Shown here piece after piece: positions 14,778 through 24,179 of a DNA stretch of 64,000 nt (its first letter is position 1; each line of letters begins with the position of its first letter). Under the pieces are notes generated by a model. That model had not been told where the DNA came from. It made no database searches and saw only the letters and a list, made by a program, of their open reading frames with translations. The position numbers and the translations under genes were made by a program. The DNA comes from Microbacterium capsulatum. Its GTDB lineage: Bacteria; Actinomycetota; Actinomycetes; Actinomycetales; Microbacteriaceae. The stretch covers positions 1 to 64,000 of the forward strand of contig NZ_JAVFCB010000002.1 of NCBI RefSeq assembly GCF_030865425.1. The letters run 5' to 3'.

Positions 14778-15365
14778 ATGGCGCAACTCCGCGACGAGCC
14801 GTTCGCGCCCGAGGTGCTCTCGAGCGCCGAGGTGTACCGCGGTTCGGTGTGGGGCGTCCTCGAGGACCGGGTGCGCTACGGCGACGGCGAGATCGTGCGC
14901 CAGTACATCGCGCACCCCGGCGCGGTGGCCGTGGTCGCGATGGACGAGGACGGGCGTGTGCTGCTGATCCAGCAGTACCGGCACCCGATCCGCGTCCGCG
15001 ACTGGGAGCTGCCCGCAGGGCTGCTCGACGTGGAGGGGGAGGACCCCCGGGACGCGGGGCGCCGCGAGCTCGCCGAGGAGGCGGATCTCGTCGCGGCGGA
15101 CTGGGAGCCGCTGGGCGCGATCTACTCGACCCCGGGCAGCAACTCCGAGCTCATCCACGTGTACCTGGCGACCGGGCTGAGTGCGGCGGACGAGACCTTC
15201 GCCCGCGAGGACGAGGAGGCCGACATCCGGCTCGCCTGGGTGCCGCTCTCGGAGGCTGCGGACGCGGTCGCCGAGGGGCGCATGCGCAACGGCATCCTCG
15301 CGTTCGCCATTCTTGCGGCTGAGAGAAGTTGCCTGGCGGCCGAACGGCGCCGGCGCGGGGCGTAG
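14778..15365 (+). CDS. NUDIX hydrolase, ADP-ribose pyrophosphatase type
   Basis: A 195-residue NUDIX enzyme. The nudix box runs [24 protein letters not shown], close to the ADP-ribose pyrophosphatase form except for Asp in place of the usual Gly near the end. Residues upstream ([21 protein letters not shown]) match the ADPRase substrate-recognition region. It hydrolyses ADP-ribose or a similar nucleoside diphosphate. ATG 14778 lies one base after the pyrG stop. The pyrG-NUDIX-xerD order is usual in actinobacteria. Confidence 0.88.
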   Translation: MAQLRDEPFAPEVLSSAEVYRGSVWGVLEDRVRYGDGEIVRQYIAHPGAVAVVAMDEDGRVLLIQQYRHPIRVRDWELPAGLLDVEGEDPRDAGRRELAEEADLVAADWEPLGAIYSTPGSNSELIHVYLATGLSAADETFAREDEEADIRLAWVPLSEAADAVAEGRMRNGILAFAILAAERSCLAAERRRRGA

Positions 15366-15366
15366 C

Positions 15367-16269
15367 GTGCAGCTCGACCGCGCTCTCGACGCGTACCTCC
15401 GGCATGTGACGATCGAGCGCGGTCTCGCCGAGCACACCCTCGCCGCGTACCGGCGCGACCTCGACGGCTACCTGCACTGGCTCGGCGAGCGGGGGATCGC
15501 CGCGACCGAGGAGATCACGCCCGAGATCGTCGCCGACTTCGCGGCCGAGCGCGCCTCGGCCGACCCGCCGCCGGCGGCGTCGAGCCTCGCCCGGCTGCAG
15601 TCCTCGGTGCGCGGCTGGCATCGCTTCCTCGCCCGCGAGGGCATCGCGGAGGCGGATCCGAGCTCCCGGCTGCGCCCGCCCAAGCAGGCCCGGCGACTGC
15701 CCAAGGCGCTGACCATCGACCAGGTCGAGCGGCTGCTCGCCGCACCGTCCGCGGACGAGCCGCTCGGCATCAGGGATCGCGCGCTGCTCGAACTGCTCTA
15801 CGCGACCGGTGCGCGCGTCTCCGAGGCGATCTCGCTCGACGTCGACGACCTCGCGCACGGCGACGTGCTGCGGCTGCGCGGCAAGGGATCCAAGGAGCGT
15901 ATCGTGCCGGTCGGATCCTTCGCCCGCGCCGCGGTGGACGCCTACCTCACGCGCGTGCGCCCCGCGCTCGCCGCGAAGGGGAGGGCCTCGGCCAGGCTGT
16001 TCCTCGGCGCTCGCGGTGCGCCGCTCAGCCGGCAGAGCGCCTGGCTCGTCATCCGCGCCGCCGCCGAGCGGGCCGACATCACGGCGGAGATCTCCCCGCA
16101 CACCCTGCGGCACTCCTTCGCGACGCATCTGCTGCAGGGCGGCGCCGACGTGCGGGTGGTGCAGGAGCTCCTCGGCCATGCCTCGGTCGCCACGACGCAG
16201 ATCTACACGCACGTCTCGGTCGACACCCTCCGCGACGTGTACGTCACCGCGCACCCGCGCGCCCGCTGA
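15367..16269 (+). CDS. xerD: Site-specific tyrosine recombinase XerD
   Basis: A 300-residue chromosome-dimer-resolving recombinase. The N-terminal SAM-like domain covers residues 1-90. The catalytic domain shows Arg in [10 protein letters not shown], the HxxR block [12 protein letters not shown], the second His in [14 protein letters not shown], and the Tyr of QIYTH as nucleophile. GTG 15367 follows the NUDIX stop by one base. XerD rather than XerC is inferred from the usual linkage to parA-scpA-scpB, which here are displaced 14.6 kb downstream. Confidence 0.92.
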   Translation: MQLDRALDAYLRHVTIERGLAEHTLAAYRRDLDGYLHWLGERGIAATEEITPEIVADFAAERASADPPPAASSLARLQSSVRGWHRFLAREGIAEADPSSRLRPPKQARRLPKALTIDQVERLLAAPSADEPLGIRDRALLELLYATGARVSEAISLDVDDLAHGDVLRLRGKGSKERIVPVGSFARAAVDAYLTRVRPALAAKGRASARLFLGARGAPLSRQSAWLVIRAAAERADITAEISPHTLRHSFATHLLQGGADVRVVQELLGHASVATTQIYTHVSVDTLRDVYVTAHPRAR

Positions 16270-16295
16270 GTCGGCCGCTCCGGCGCGATCAGGTC

Positions 16296-16324
16296 TTGAC
16301 GCTCGCTGAGGTGTGTTCTAACCT
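16296..16324 (+). promoter_or_regulatory. Promoter of ROK-ABC-glycosidase operon
   Basis: TTGACG at 16296-16301 and TAACCT at 16319-16324 with 17-base spacing form a strong promoter. The stretch 16324-16338 holds two TTAA tetramers (16324-16327 and 16335-16338), a possible operator for the ROK regulator, directly overlapping the -10 and start region. The operator part is an inference. Confidence 0.6.
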
Positions 16325-16351
16325 TAATTCACGACTTAACAAAGGAGTGAA

Positions 16352-17566
16352 GTGGCGAACGCATCCCGGCCCTCGGCCGACGTCAACCGCACGGCGATCC
16401 TCGCCCACCTCGGCGTGCACGGTCCGGCGTCCCGTGCCGACCTCGCCCGCAGCCTCCAGGTGTCCCCGCCGCTCATCACCCAGCTCACCCGCGACCTTCT
16501 CGCGGACGGCCTTCTCGAGGAGCTGTCCGAGTCCACGAGCCGCGGGGGCCGCCCCGCGAGAATGCTCGGCCTCGTGTCCACCGGGCTGTCGGCCGTGGGT
16601 GTGAAGATCGCACCCGATCATGTCGCCCTGGTCGAGGCTCGGATCGACGGATCCGTGCGCCGTTCCAGCTCCGTGCCCTTCGACGCGCGCACGCCTATCG
16701 CCATGGCGGTGCTCGGCGACCTGATCGCAGGGTTCATCCGCGACGGCGCTCCCGACGCCCTCGTCCTCGGAGTGGGCGTCGGGCTCCCCGGATCCATCGC
16801 CCACCAGGACGAGGGCGTGGTCGATTCCACGCAGCTCGGCTGGAATCAGGTCGCTCTCGGAGGCCTGCTGCGCCGTGCGCTCGGCCTGCCCGTCGTTCTG
16901 GAGAACAACGTCAACGCCCTCGCGATCGCGGACAAGCTGTTCGGCGAAGCGCAGGGCGTACGCGACGCCCTGATCGTCACGATCGGCGACGGCGTCGGGG
17001 CGGGGATCATCGCCGAGGGGGCGCTTGTCCGCGGGCGTGCAGGCGGTGCGGGCGACTTCGGCCACGTGCCGGTGCGCGAGGGAGGTCCGCTGTGCCAGTG
17101 CGGCAATCGGGGCTGTCTCGAAGCCGTGATCGGCCAGAACGCGCTCGTCAACGACGCCCGGTCGATCCGGCTCATCAGCGACGAGGAGGCGATCGACGAG
17201 GTGCGGGCTCTCGCCGATGCCGGCGACGCGGACGCCAAGGAGATCTTCGCCAACGCCGGGCGCGAACTCGGCCGGGCGCTCGCGGGCGTGATGAACGTGC
17301 TCGACCCGGAGCTCGTCGTCGTCCACGGCGAGGGCGTTCGGGCCTGGGCGCATTGGGCGCCCTCGTTCGAGCTCGCCGTCCGTGGCGCACTCGTGCCCGG
17401 CAAGCGGGGGATTCCGATCCATGTCGAGGACTGGGCGGACGAGCGCTGGGCCCTCGGAGCGGCGGCGCTCGTGCTGGCGACGCCGTTCGACGCCGACGGC
17501 GTCGCCGGCGAGCAGGGGCGCCTGGTCAGGGAGCGTCTCGTCGAGTCAACCGGGACCCACGCGTGA
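16352..17566 (+). CDS. ROK family transcriptional regulator
   Basis: A 404-residue protein. The N-terminal winged helix-turn-helix (about residues 8-75) is followed by a ROK sugar-kinase-like domain. The structural zinc motif CQCGNRGCLEAV and the ATP-site-like GDGVGAGI are present. ROK regulators usually repress sugar operons and are released by a sugar or sugar phosphate. GTG 16352 has AAAGGAG at 16341-16347. It is the first gene of the operon and its stop overlaps the first permease (GTGA), so autoregulation is likely. Confidence 0.88.
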   Translation: MANASRPSADVNRTAILAHLGVHGPASRADLARSLQVSPPLITQLTRDLLADGLLEELSESTSRGGRPARMLGLVSTGLSAVGVKIAPDHVALVEARIDGSVRRSSSVPFDARTPIAMAVLGDLIAGFIRDGAPDALVLGVGVGLPGSIAHQDEGVVDSTQLGWNQVALGGLLRRALGLPVVLENNVNALAIADKLFGEAQGVRDALIVTIGDGVGAGIIAEGALVRGRAGGAGDFGHVPVREGGPLCQCGNRGCLEAVIGQNALVNDARSIRLISDEEAIDEVRALADAGDADAKEIFANAGRELGRALAGVMNVLDPELVVVHGEGVRAWAHWAPSFELAVRGALVPGKRGIPIHVEDWADERWALGAAALVLATPFDADGVAGEQGRLVRERLVESTGTHA

Positions 17567-18468
17567 CCAGTGCGGCCGCCACCCGCCGTCGCACGCGGCG
17601 CGGGCTCAGGTACTACGGTGTGATCGCCCTGTTCCTGCTGCCCAGCCTGGTGCCGCTGGTGGCCTTCTCGATCGCCCCCATGCTGTCCGCACTGTGGGCG
17701 AGTTTTCACCGATGGAATCTGATCGGCCCGATGACCTGGGTCGGGCTGGACAACTACGCGCACCTCTTCACCGACCCGAAGACCGGGGCCGTATTCCTGC
17801 ACACGCTGCTCTACATCCTCGGTGTACTGCCGCTGACCTATGTCGGCGGTCTCGCGATCGCGCTCGCCCTGAACTCGAGGATGAAGGGGCGCGCGCTGCT
17901 GCGCGGTCTCTACTTCCTCCCTGTCATCACGAGCTGGGTGGTGGTCGCACTCGTCTGGCGCTGGCTGCTGAGCCCGGGCAACGGCGCCGTCAACGCGGCG
18001 CTCGCCTTCTTCGGGATCCACGGGCCGGGGTGGTGGGCGGATCCGGCCTGGTCGATTCCGTCAGTCATCCTCGCCTCGGCGTGGAAGGACGTCGGGTTCA
18101 CCATGGTGATCCTGCTCGCGGGGCTCCAGGCAGTGAACCCGGATCTGTACGAAGCCGCAGCCCTGGACGGCGCGGGATGGTGGCGGCGCCTGTTCAGCGT
18201 GACTCTTCCGATGCTCTCCCCCTCCACGTTCTTCGTGGTGATCCTCGGTCTGATCAACGGATTCCAGGTCTTCGACCAGGTGTACGTGCTCACGGCCGGC
18301 GGCCCCAACGATTCCAGCCGGGTGGTGGTCCAGCAGGTCTACGACCTCACCTTTCGATACGGGCAGGCCGGAATGGCATCCGCGCTCAGCTGGATCCTTT
18401 TCGCCGTGATCCTGCTCGTCACCCTCGTCCAGTTCCTCGGCCAGAAACGCTGGGTGCACTATGCGTGA
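17563..18468 (+). CDS. Sugar ABC transporter permease (MalF-like)
   Basis: A 301-residue inner-membrane permease of the CUT1 carbohydrate family with about six membrane helices. The EAA loop that contacts the ATPase reads YEAAALDGAGWWRRLFSVTLPML. GTG 17563 overlaps the ROK stop. It pairs with the permease at 18461 and the binding protein at 19350. No ATPase gene is present in the cluster, so a shared MsiK-type ATPase encoded elsewhere is probably used. Confidence 0.92.
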   Translation: MTSAAATRRRTRRGLRYYGVIALFLLPSLVPLVAFSIAPMLSALWASFHRWNLIGPMTWVGLDNYAHLFTDPKTGAVFLHTLLYILGVLPLTYVGGLAIALALNSRMKGRALLRGLYFLPVITSWVVVALVWRWLLSPGNGAVNAALAFFGIHGPGWWADPAWSIPSVILASAWKDVGFTMVILLAGLQAVNPDLYEAAALDGAGWWRRLFSVTLPMLSPSTFFVVILGLINGFQVFDQVYVLTAGGPNDSSRVVVQQVYDLTFRYGQAGMASALSWILFAVILLVTLVQFLGQKRWVHYA

Positions 18469-19288
18469 GTCCTCCGCAGCGCGCGTCAGGATGGCGATCC
18501 TGTGGGCCGTCATGGTGCTCGGCGCGTTGACGATGCTGTTCCCGTTCGTGTGGACGCTGGTCACCTCGATCTCGCCCGGCGCAAGCCTGACATCGACGCC
18601 GACGCTCGTCCCGGAGCATCCCTCGCTGTCGCCGTACGTCACGCTCTTCACCGGCGCGAACTTCACTATGGCGATCGGCAATTCGGTGCTGATCGCGGTC
18701 ATCAGCACCGCGCTGCAGGTGATCACGAGCGCGATGGCGGCCTACGTGTTCTCCCGGATGCCGTTCCGCGGCCGCGGGGCCGTCTTCCTGCTGTATCTCG
18801 CGACGATGATGATCCCGTTCCAGGTGCTCATCGCCCCGCTGTTCGCGGAGATGAAGAGCCTCGGCCTGATCAATTCGTACCCGGGCGTGATCCTGCCCAC
18901 GATCGCCAGTGCTTTCGGAGTGTTCCTGCTCCGCCAGTCGATGGCGTCGGTGCCGACGGATCTGGACCAGGCCGCGACGCTGGACGGCGCCGGTCACCTG
19001 CGGATCTTCGTCCAGATCGTGCTGCCTCTCGTGCGCCCGGCCCTCGCGACTGTCGCCGTGTTCGGGTTCCTGAACACGTGGAACAGCTTCCTCTGGCCGC
19101 TGATCATCCTGCGCGATCCGACCATGCAGACCCTCCCCGTGGCGCTCACCAGCCTGCAGGGGCAGCACTCGACGCAGTGGGACGTGCTGATGGCGGGATC
19201 CGTCGTCAGCATCCTCCCCATGCTCGCCCTCTACGTCTTCGCGCAGAAGTACATCGTGCAGGGCGTGGCCGGCGCGGGACTGAAATAG
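18461..19288 (+). CDS. Sugar ABC transporter permease (MalG-like)
   Basis: A 275-residue CUT1 permease with about six membrane spans. The EAA loop is DQAATLDGAGHLRIFVQIVLPL. The C-terminus, ending in AQKYIVQGVAGAGLK, is the classic MalG-type tail. It overlaps the upstream permease by eight bases, indicating coupled translation and a heterodimeric channel. Confidence 0.92.
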   Translation: MRESSAARVRMAILWAVMVLGALTMLFPFVWTLVTSISPGASLTSTPTLVPEHPSLSPYVTLFTGANFTMAIGNSVLIAVISTALQVITSAMAAYVFSRMPFRGRGAVFLLYLATMMIPFQVLIAPLFAEMKSLGLINSYPGVILPTIASAFGVFLLRQSMASVPTDLDQAATLDGAGHLRIFVQIVLPLVRPALATVAVFGFLNTWNSFLWPLIILRDPTMQTLPVALTSLQGQHSTQWDVLMAGSVVSILPMLALYVFAQKYIVQGVAGAGLK

Positions 19289-19349
19289 CCCGCCCGGATC
19301 GATCTCCTCCCGAATCCCGAACACCCCGATCCATCACAAGGAGCGAAAC

Positions 19350-20594
19350 ATGAAGAAGTCCCTGCTCGCGGCCGGAGCGGCGCTCGCCGTCGGCGCCCTC
19401 GTGCTCTCCGGCTGCTCGTCGTCCGGCAGCGCAGCCGCCGACAGCGGAAAGGTCACCATCACCTACTCGAACTTCATCGCCAACGGAGGCAACGAGAAGA
19501 ACCTGCAGGCGATCGTCGACGCGTTCCACAAGGCGAACCCCGACATCACGGTCAAGATCACCACCACCGACTACGCGAACTACTTCACCAAGCTGCAGAC
19601 CGACCTCTCGGCCGGCACCCAGGCCGACGTGTTCGACGTGGACGCCGGCTCGTTCCACACCTACGCCGATCAGGGCGTGCTCGCCCAGCTGAAGGACGTC
19701 AAGAGCGCCGCCTACCGCAAGAGCGTGCTCGACACCTATGCCGTCGACGGGAAGCAGTACGGTCTGCCCACCTCGTTCTCCGACGTCGTGCTGTTCTACA
19801 ACAAGGACCTGTTCGACAAGGCCGGCGTCGCCGTGCCGACCGCGAACTGGACGTGGAAGGACGAGCAGGCCGCCGCGCAGAAGCTGACCGCGGCCGGCGT
19901 CTGGGGCGACTACCAGCCGGTGAGCTACTTCGAGTACTACAAGGCGGTCGCGCAGGCCGGCGGCAGCTTCCTGTCGAAGGACGGCAAGAAGAGCGCGTTC
20001 AACTCGCCGCAGGGCATCGCCGCGGCCGAGTGGCTGGCGGGCAAGTCCGGAAAGACCATGCCGACCGCGGCGGACGGCGCCGGCACCGCGGACTTCGACA
20101 CGAACTTGTTCAAGAGCGGCAAGCTCGCGATGTGGCACAGCGGGATCTGGATGTTCAGCACGCTCGGCAAGCTCCCCTTCAACTGGGACGTCGCGGTCGA
20201 GCCGGGGGACACCAGCCATGCCAGCGCGATGTTCTCCAACGCCGCGGTCGTCTCCGCGAGCTCGAAGCACGCCGCGGCGGCGCAGAAGTTCGCCGAGTTC
20301 CTGACCACGTCCAAGGAGATGGTGCAGACCCGCCTCGACGCCGGTTGGGAGCTGCCCGCGGTGTCGGATGAGGCCGCGCTGAAGCCGTACCTCAGTCAGA
20401 CTCCGCCGGCGAATCGCCCGGCCGTGTTCGACTCGCTCGAGAAGGTTGCGCTGAACCCGATCCTCGGCCCGAACGCGCAGCAGATCCAGGACGCGGTCTC
20501 GAACGCTCTCGGCGAGATCGCTGCCGGCCGACAGAAGGCTGCCGACGCGATCCCCGCCCTCGCGAAGACCGTCGACGGACTCCTCGCCCGGTAA
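19350..20594 (+). CDS. Sugar ABC transporter substrate-binding lipoprotein
   Basis: A 414-residue extracellular binding protein anchored as a lipoprotein. The signal peptide ends in the lipobox LSGC with Cys22 as lipidation site. The mature part is a family-1 (MalE-like) solute-binding protein with VTITYSNF and many aromatic residues. AAGGAGCG precedes ATG 19350. It captures an oligosaccharide for the two upstream permeases; the adjacent glycosidases suggest an alpha-glucooligosaccharide. A strong hairpin follows the gene. Confidence 0.92.
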   Translation: MKKSLLAAGAALAVGALVLSGCSSSGSAAADSGKVTITYSNFIANGGNEKNLQAIVDAFHKANPDITVKITTTDYANYFTKLQTDLSAGTQADVFDVDAGSFHTYADQGVLAQLKDVKSAAYRKSVLDTYAVDGKQYGLPTSFSDVVLFYNKDLFDKAGVAVPTANWTWKDEQAAAQKLTAAGVWGDYQPVSYFEYYKAVAQAGGSFLSKDGKKSAFNSPQGIAAAEWLAGKSGKTMPTAADGAGTADFDTNLFKSGKLAMWHSGIWMFSTLGKLPFNWDVAVEPGDTSHASAMFSNAAVVSASSKHAAAAQKFAEFLTTSKEMVQTRLDAGWELPAVSDEAALKPYLSQTPPANRPAVFDSLEKVALNPILGPNAQQIQDAVSNALGEIAAGRQKAADAIPALAKTVDGLLAR

Positions 20595-20602
20595 GACCAT
20601 CG

Positions 20603-20637
20603 GAGCGGAGCGGCCGCTCGTCACGGCCGCTCCGCTC
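20603..20637 (+). terminator. Intercistronic hairpin after binding protein
   Basis: A perfect 14-bp stem (GAGCGGAGCGGCCG at 20603-20616 and its complement at 20624-20637) with a 7-base loop lies between the binding-protein stop and the glycosidase start. There is no T-run. It is more likely an mRNA-stabilising or attenuating hairpin that keeps binding-protein expression above that of the glycosidases than a full terminator. Confidence 0.65.
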
Positions 20638-20657
20638 CCGACACACGAAAGCATCCC

Positions 20658-21782
20658 GTGATCGCGAATCCTGTCATCGTCTCCGAAGAGCGCCTGCGCG
20701 CGCTCGCCGTGGAGAGCGTCCGGCTCATCAACGACCTGCAGACCGAGGAAGGGGCGTATCCCGCCAGCCCCCGCTTCTCCGCCTACGTGGGCTACTCCTG
20801 GCTCCGCGATGGGGCCTTCATCGCCGACGGCATGTCGGCGGTCGGCGAGGCCGCCTCGGCGGAGCGCTTCTTCGACTGGTGCGCCCGGGTGATCACCGCA
20901 CGTCGCGCGCAGATCGAAGAGGTCGTCGCGCGCGCGCATGCGGGCACTCCGACCCCCGACGGCGAGATGCTCCCGACCCGCTTCACGTTCGCCGGCGGCG
21001 AGGGGGGCGACGACTGGTGGGACTTCCAGCTCGACGGCTACGGCACATGGATCTGGGCTCTCGGCGCGCATCTGGAGCGCGCTCCGCAGGACTCCGCCCG
21101 ATGGCGCGAGGCCGTCGAGCTGACCGTCGATTACCTCACCTCTTCCTGGCAGCGGCCCTGTTACGACTGGTGGGAGGAGCATTCGCAGCACGTGCACGGG
21201 TCGACCCTCGCCGCCATCTCGGCCGGACTCCGCGCGGCTCTCGGAATGGCGGCGATCGACGGCGTCCGGGCGCGCGAGGCCCGGACGGCGATCGACGCGA
21301 TCGCGGAGCGGATCCGTGTCGAGGGCGTCCACGAAGGGCATCTCGCGAAGTGGCTCGGCAGCACGGCGGTCGATGCATCGCTGGCATCCGCGCTCGCGCC
21401 GTTCGGGCTGGTCGACCCCGCGTCGGACATCGGGGCACGCACCCTGGACGTGCTCGACCGGCACCTCACCGTCGACGGCGGCACCCACCGCTACCTCGGC
21501 GACACCTTCTTCGGCGGCGGCCGGTGGCCGCTGCTGAGCTGCTTCCTCGGGCTTGCTCATCACCGAGCCGGGAACGCCGCGCGGGCGAGAGAGCTGTGGC
21601 TGTGGGCGGCCTCGACCGCGACCGATGCCCTCGAACTGCCCGAGCAGGTCGACGGGCACCTGCTGGCCCCCGGCATGCGGCAGGAGTGGATCGACCGCTG
21701 GGGGAGCGTGGCGACCCCGCTGCTGTGGAGCCACGCGATGTTCCTCCGTCTCGGCGCCGAGCTGGAAGGAGACGCGCGATGA
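20658..21782 (+). CDS. GH15-like glycosidase (isomaltose glucohydrolase/glucoamylase type)
   Basis: A 374-residue (alpha/alpha)6-barrel-type glycosidase related to GH15. It shows the GYSWLRDGAFIADGM block (the W-RD motif of glucoamylases). Glu173/Glu174 in DWWEE are candidate general acids, and Glu329 in LPEQVDGHLL a candidate base. No signal peptide is evident, so it should act in the cytosol on imported sugar. GTG 20658 has only a weak ribosome site. The pairing with a GH31 enzyme resembles an actinobacterial isomaltose/cyclic-isomaltooligosaccharide locus described in Kribbella (family knowledge from memory). GH125 was considered less likely. Confidence 0.75.
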   Translation: MIANPVIVSEERLRALAVESVRLINDLQTEEGAYPASPRFSAYVGYSWLRDGAFIADGMSAVGEAASAERFFDWCARVITARRAQIEEVVARAHAGTPTPDGEMLPTRFTFAGGEGGDDWWDFQLDGYGTWIWALGAHLERAPQDSARWREAVELTVDYLTSSWQRPCYDWWEEHSQHVHGSTLAAISAGLRAALGMAAIDGVRAREARTAIDAIAERIRVEGVHEGHLAKWLGSTAVDASLASALAPFGLVDPASDIGARTLDVLDRHLTVDGGTHRYLGDTFFGGGRWPLLSCFLGLAHHRAGNAARARELWLWAASTATDALELPEQVDGHLLAPGMRQEWIDRWGSVATPLLWSHAMFLRLGAELEGDAR

Positions 21783-24001
21783 TCCGTCACAGGCCTCACG
21801 GTTCCGGCCACCCCTACTCGGTCGACACGGAACAACGATCGCCGGTCGTTCCCGAGGTCGGTCAACACGTCGTGCTCGGTGTGCGGGCCGACGCGCGAGC
21901 GATCGCGGTGCGCTGCGACCTCGAATTCCGCCCCGACGGCGGGGAAACGGACGTACAGGAGATCCCGCTGGCGAGGGTCGCGCAGACCTCGCGCGGTCGC
22001 ACGGTCGACGGCGGGCACTTGGCCTCGGCGGCAGGCAGGCTCGCACGCAGCCAGGGCGGCTGGAGCGTCCGCATCGACGATCTGCGCGACGGCGGCGCGT
22101 ACAGATACCGTTTCGTCGCGTCCCGGGAGGACGGATCCGAGGAGCGTACGGCCTGGCACGAGTTCTGTGCGGCCCGGTGGATCGCGGCGCCGGATGCGCT
22201 CGTCGTGCACGGCGCGTCCCGGCTCACCGCGGACGTCGCCGAGGTGCTTCACGACGGGGAGCGCGCATGGCGGGTGCGGTTCGGGCTGCGTCTGGAGGAA
22301 GGGGAGCGCGTCGCCGGGTTCGGCGAACGCTATGACCGGATCGATCAGCGCGGCACGGAACTGGACGCCGTCGTGTTCGAGCAGTACAAGAGCCAGGGCG
22401 CGGAGCGCAAGACCTACCTGCCCATGCCGTTCGCGCACGTGGTGGGCGGATCGGGGTGGGGCTTCCACGTCGACACCACCCGGCGCACCTGGTACGACGT
22501 CGGCGCGACCCCCGAGGGCGTGCTCGCGGTCGAGGCCGAGATCGGCCCGGACGGCCGGATCGTCGTCCGCTTCTTCGACGGCGACCCGACCGCCGTGCTG
22601 GGTGCCTTCCTCGACGGCGTCGGCCGGGCGACCGAGTTGCCGGACTGGGTCTTCCGGCTCTGGGCCAGCGGCAACGAGTGGAACACTCAGGCCGAGGTCA
22701 TGCGGCAGATGAACCTGCACCGGGAGTACGGCATCCCGGTGGGATCCGTCGTCATCGAGGCCTGGAGCGACGAGCGCACCTTCACCGCGTTCCGCGACGC
22801 CCGGTACGAGATCACGGAGGACGGCGCGCCGCACCGTCTCGCCGACTTCACCTTCCCGGCCGACGGCGCCTGGCCGGACCCCAAGGGCATGGCGGACGAG
22901 CTGCACGCGCGCGACATCCGGCTGCACCTCTGGCAGATCCCGCTCATCAAGATGCGCCCGCACCCTCAGGGGCAGCTGGCCGCCGATGCACGGGGTGCGA
23001 TCGAGGCGGATGTGCTGATCCGGGAGCCCGATCCGCGTGGGCGCCTGAGGCCGTATCGCAACCGCGGCTGGTGGTTCCCGCTGTCGCTCATGCCGGATCT
23101 CACCGACCCCCGCGCCGCGGCATGGTGGACCGAGAAGCGCCGCTACCTCGTCGAGGAGGTCGGCGTGGACGGATTCAAGACCGACGGCGGCGAGCATGCC
23201 TGGGGTCGTGAGCTGGTGTATCTGGACGGTCGGCGTGGCGATGAGAAGAACAACACGTTCCCGGTCGCGTACGCGAAGGCGTACGGTGATCTGCTCGAGT
23301 CCGCGGGGCGCGCCCCGGTGACGTTCAGCCGTGCCGGATTCACCGGATCCCAGGCGCACGGCGCGTTCTGGGCGGGGGACGAGAACTCGACGTGGGAGGC
23401 GTTCCGATGGTCGATGATCGCCGGTCTGAACGCCGCAGCGTCGGGCATCGTGTACTGGGGGTGGGACATCGCCGGCTTCTCGGGCGAGATCCCGGACGCT
23501 GAGTTGTACATCCGGGCGATGCAGGCGTCGGTGTTCGTGCCGATCATGCAGTATCACTCGGAGTTCAACCATCACAGGTCGCCGTCGCGCGACCGCACCC
23601 CGTGGAACATCGCCGAGCGGACCGGAGACGACCGGGTCCTGCCCCTGGTGCGCGCCGCCGTGGAGCTTCGCGAGAAGCTCGTGCCGTATCTGTCCGTCGC
23701 GGCGCGCGAGGCGGTGAGGACGGACCGGCCCCTCATGCGGCCGCTCTTCTTCGATGCGCCGCAGAATGCCGAGGTGTGGGACGCTCCGCTCTCCTGGCTG
23801 CTCGGCGACGACATCCTCGTCGTGCCGGTGCTCGAGCCGGGGGTCGAGAAGATCGACCTGCTGCTGCCCGTCGGGTCGTGGCTCGAGGTGCGCACCGGGA
23901 CGGTGCACACCGGGGGAGGGCGGGTCTCCGTCGAGACCCCGATCGAGTCGATCCCCGTGTTCGTCCGCGAGGGCGCGACGGTGAGCGAGGCGCTGCGCTG
24001 A
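21779..24001 (+). CDS. GH31 family alpha-glycosidase
   Basis: A 740-residue retaining alpha-glycosidase. The N-terminal beta-sandwich covers about residues 1-280. The catalytic barrel has a nucleophile candidate Asp469 in GFKTDGGEHAWG and an acid/base candidate Asp534 in FWAGDENSTW. The C-terminal beta domains end in ESIPVFVREGA. No signal peptide, so cytosolic. ATG 21779 overlaps the GH15 stop (ATGA). It probably acts with GH15 on imported branched or alpha-1,3/1,6-linked glucooligosaccharides; xylosidase activity cannot be excluded from sequence. Confidence 0.88.
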   Translation: MIRHRPHGSGHPYSVDTEQRSPVVPEVGQHVVLGVRADARAIAVRCDLEFRPDGGETDVQEIPLARVAQTSRGRTVDGGHLASAAGRLARSQGGWSVRIDDLRDGGAYRYRFVASREDGSEERTAWHEFCAARWIAAPDALVVHGASRLTADVAEVLHDGERAWRVRFGLRLEEGERVAGFGERYDRIDQRGTELDAVVFEQYKSQGAERKTYLPMPFAHVVGGSGWGFHVDTTRRTWYDVGATPEGVLAVEAEIGPDGRIVVRFFDGDPTAVLGAFLDGVGRATELPDWVFRLWASGNEWNTQAEVMRQMNLHREYGIPVGSVVIEAWSDERTFTAFRDARYEITEDGAPHRLADFTFPADGAWPDPKGMADELHARDIRLHLWQIPLIKMRPHPQGQLAADARGAIEADVLIREPDPRGRLRPYRNRGWWFPLSLMPDLTDPRAAAWWTEKRRYLVEEVGVDGFKTDGGEHAWGRELVYLDGRRGDEKNNTFPVAYAKAYGDLLESAGRAPVTFSRAGFTGSQAHGAFWAGDENSTWEAFRWSMIAGLNAAASGIVYWGWDIAGFSGEIPDAELYIRAMQASVFVPIMQYHSEFNHHRSPSRDRTPWNIAERTGDDRVLPLVRAAVELREKLVPYLSVAAREAVRTDRPLMRPLFFDAPQNAEVWDAPLSWLLGDDILVVPVLEPGVEKIDLLLPVGSWLEVRTGTVHTGGGRVSVETPIESIPVFVREGATVSEALR

Positions 24002-24091
24002 CGCCGCGACGGTCCGCTCGGCCAGGAGCGCCCCGATCCTGCGACGCGGGGGAACACGGCGTCGGAGACCCGGCACGATGGGATCCCTAAA

Positions 24092-24109
24092 TGGTTTGAA
24101 GTCAGACCA
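24092..24109. promoter_or_regulatory. Candidate GntR/FadR operator
   Basis: TGGTTTGA-AG-TCAGACCA is an 8-bp-arm palindrome with one mismatch. TGGT...ACCA half sites are typical of FadR-type GntR operators. It abuts the -35 element of the APC permease promoter, and a FadR-type regulator is the second gene of that operon. Autorepression is the simplest model. Confidence 0.6.
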
Positions 24110-24139
24110 TTGACATCTGATCTTCCGCATTGCGAGAAT
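24110..24139 (+). promoter_or_regulatory. Promoter of amine-catabolism operon
   Basis: A consensus TTGACA at 24110-24115 is followed 18 bases later by GAGAAT at 24134-24139. It lies 41 bases before the permease ATG and directly after the palindromic operator. The rest of 24002-24179 holds no gene. Confidence 0.55.
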
Positions 24140-24179
24140 CGCTGCACACGCTCCCTCCACTGAAAGCAGGCAGCATTCC

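Noticed and set aside
24000..24063. GACGCCG ... CGGCGTC as a terminator after GH31
   Set aside because: Only 7 bp with a loop of about 50 bases and no T-run.
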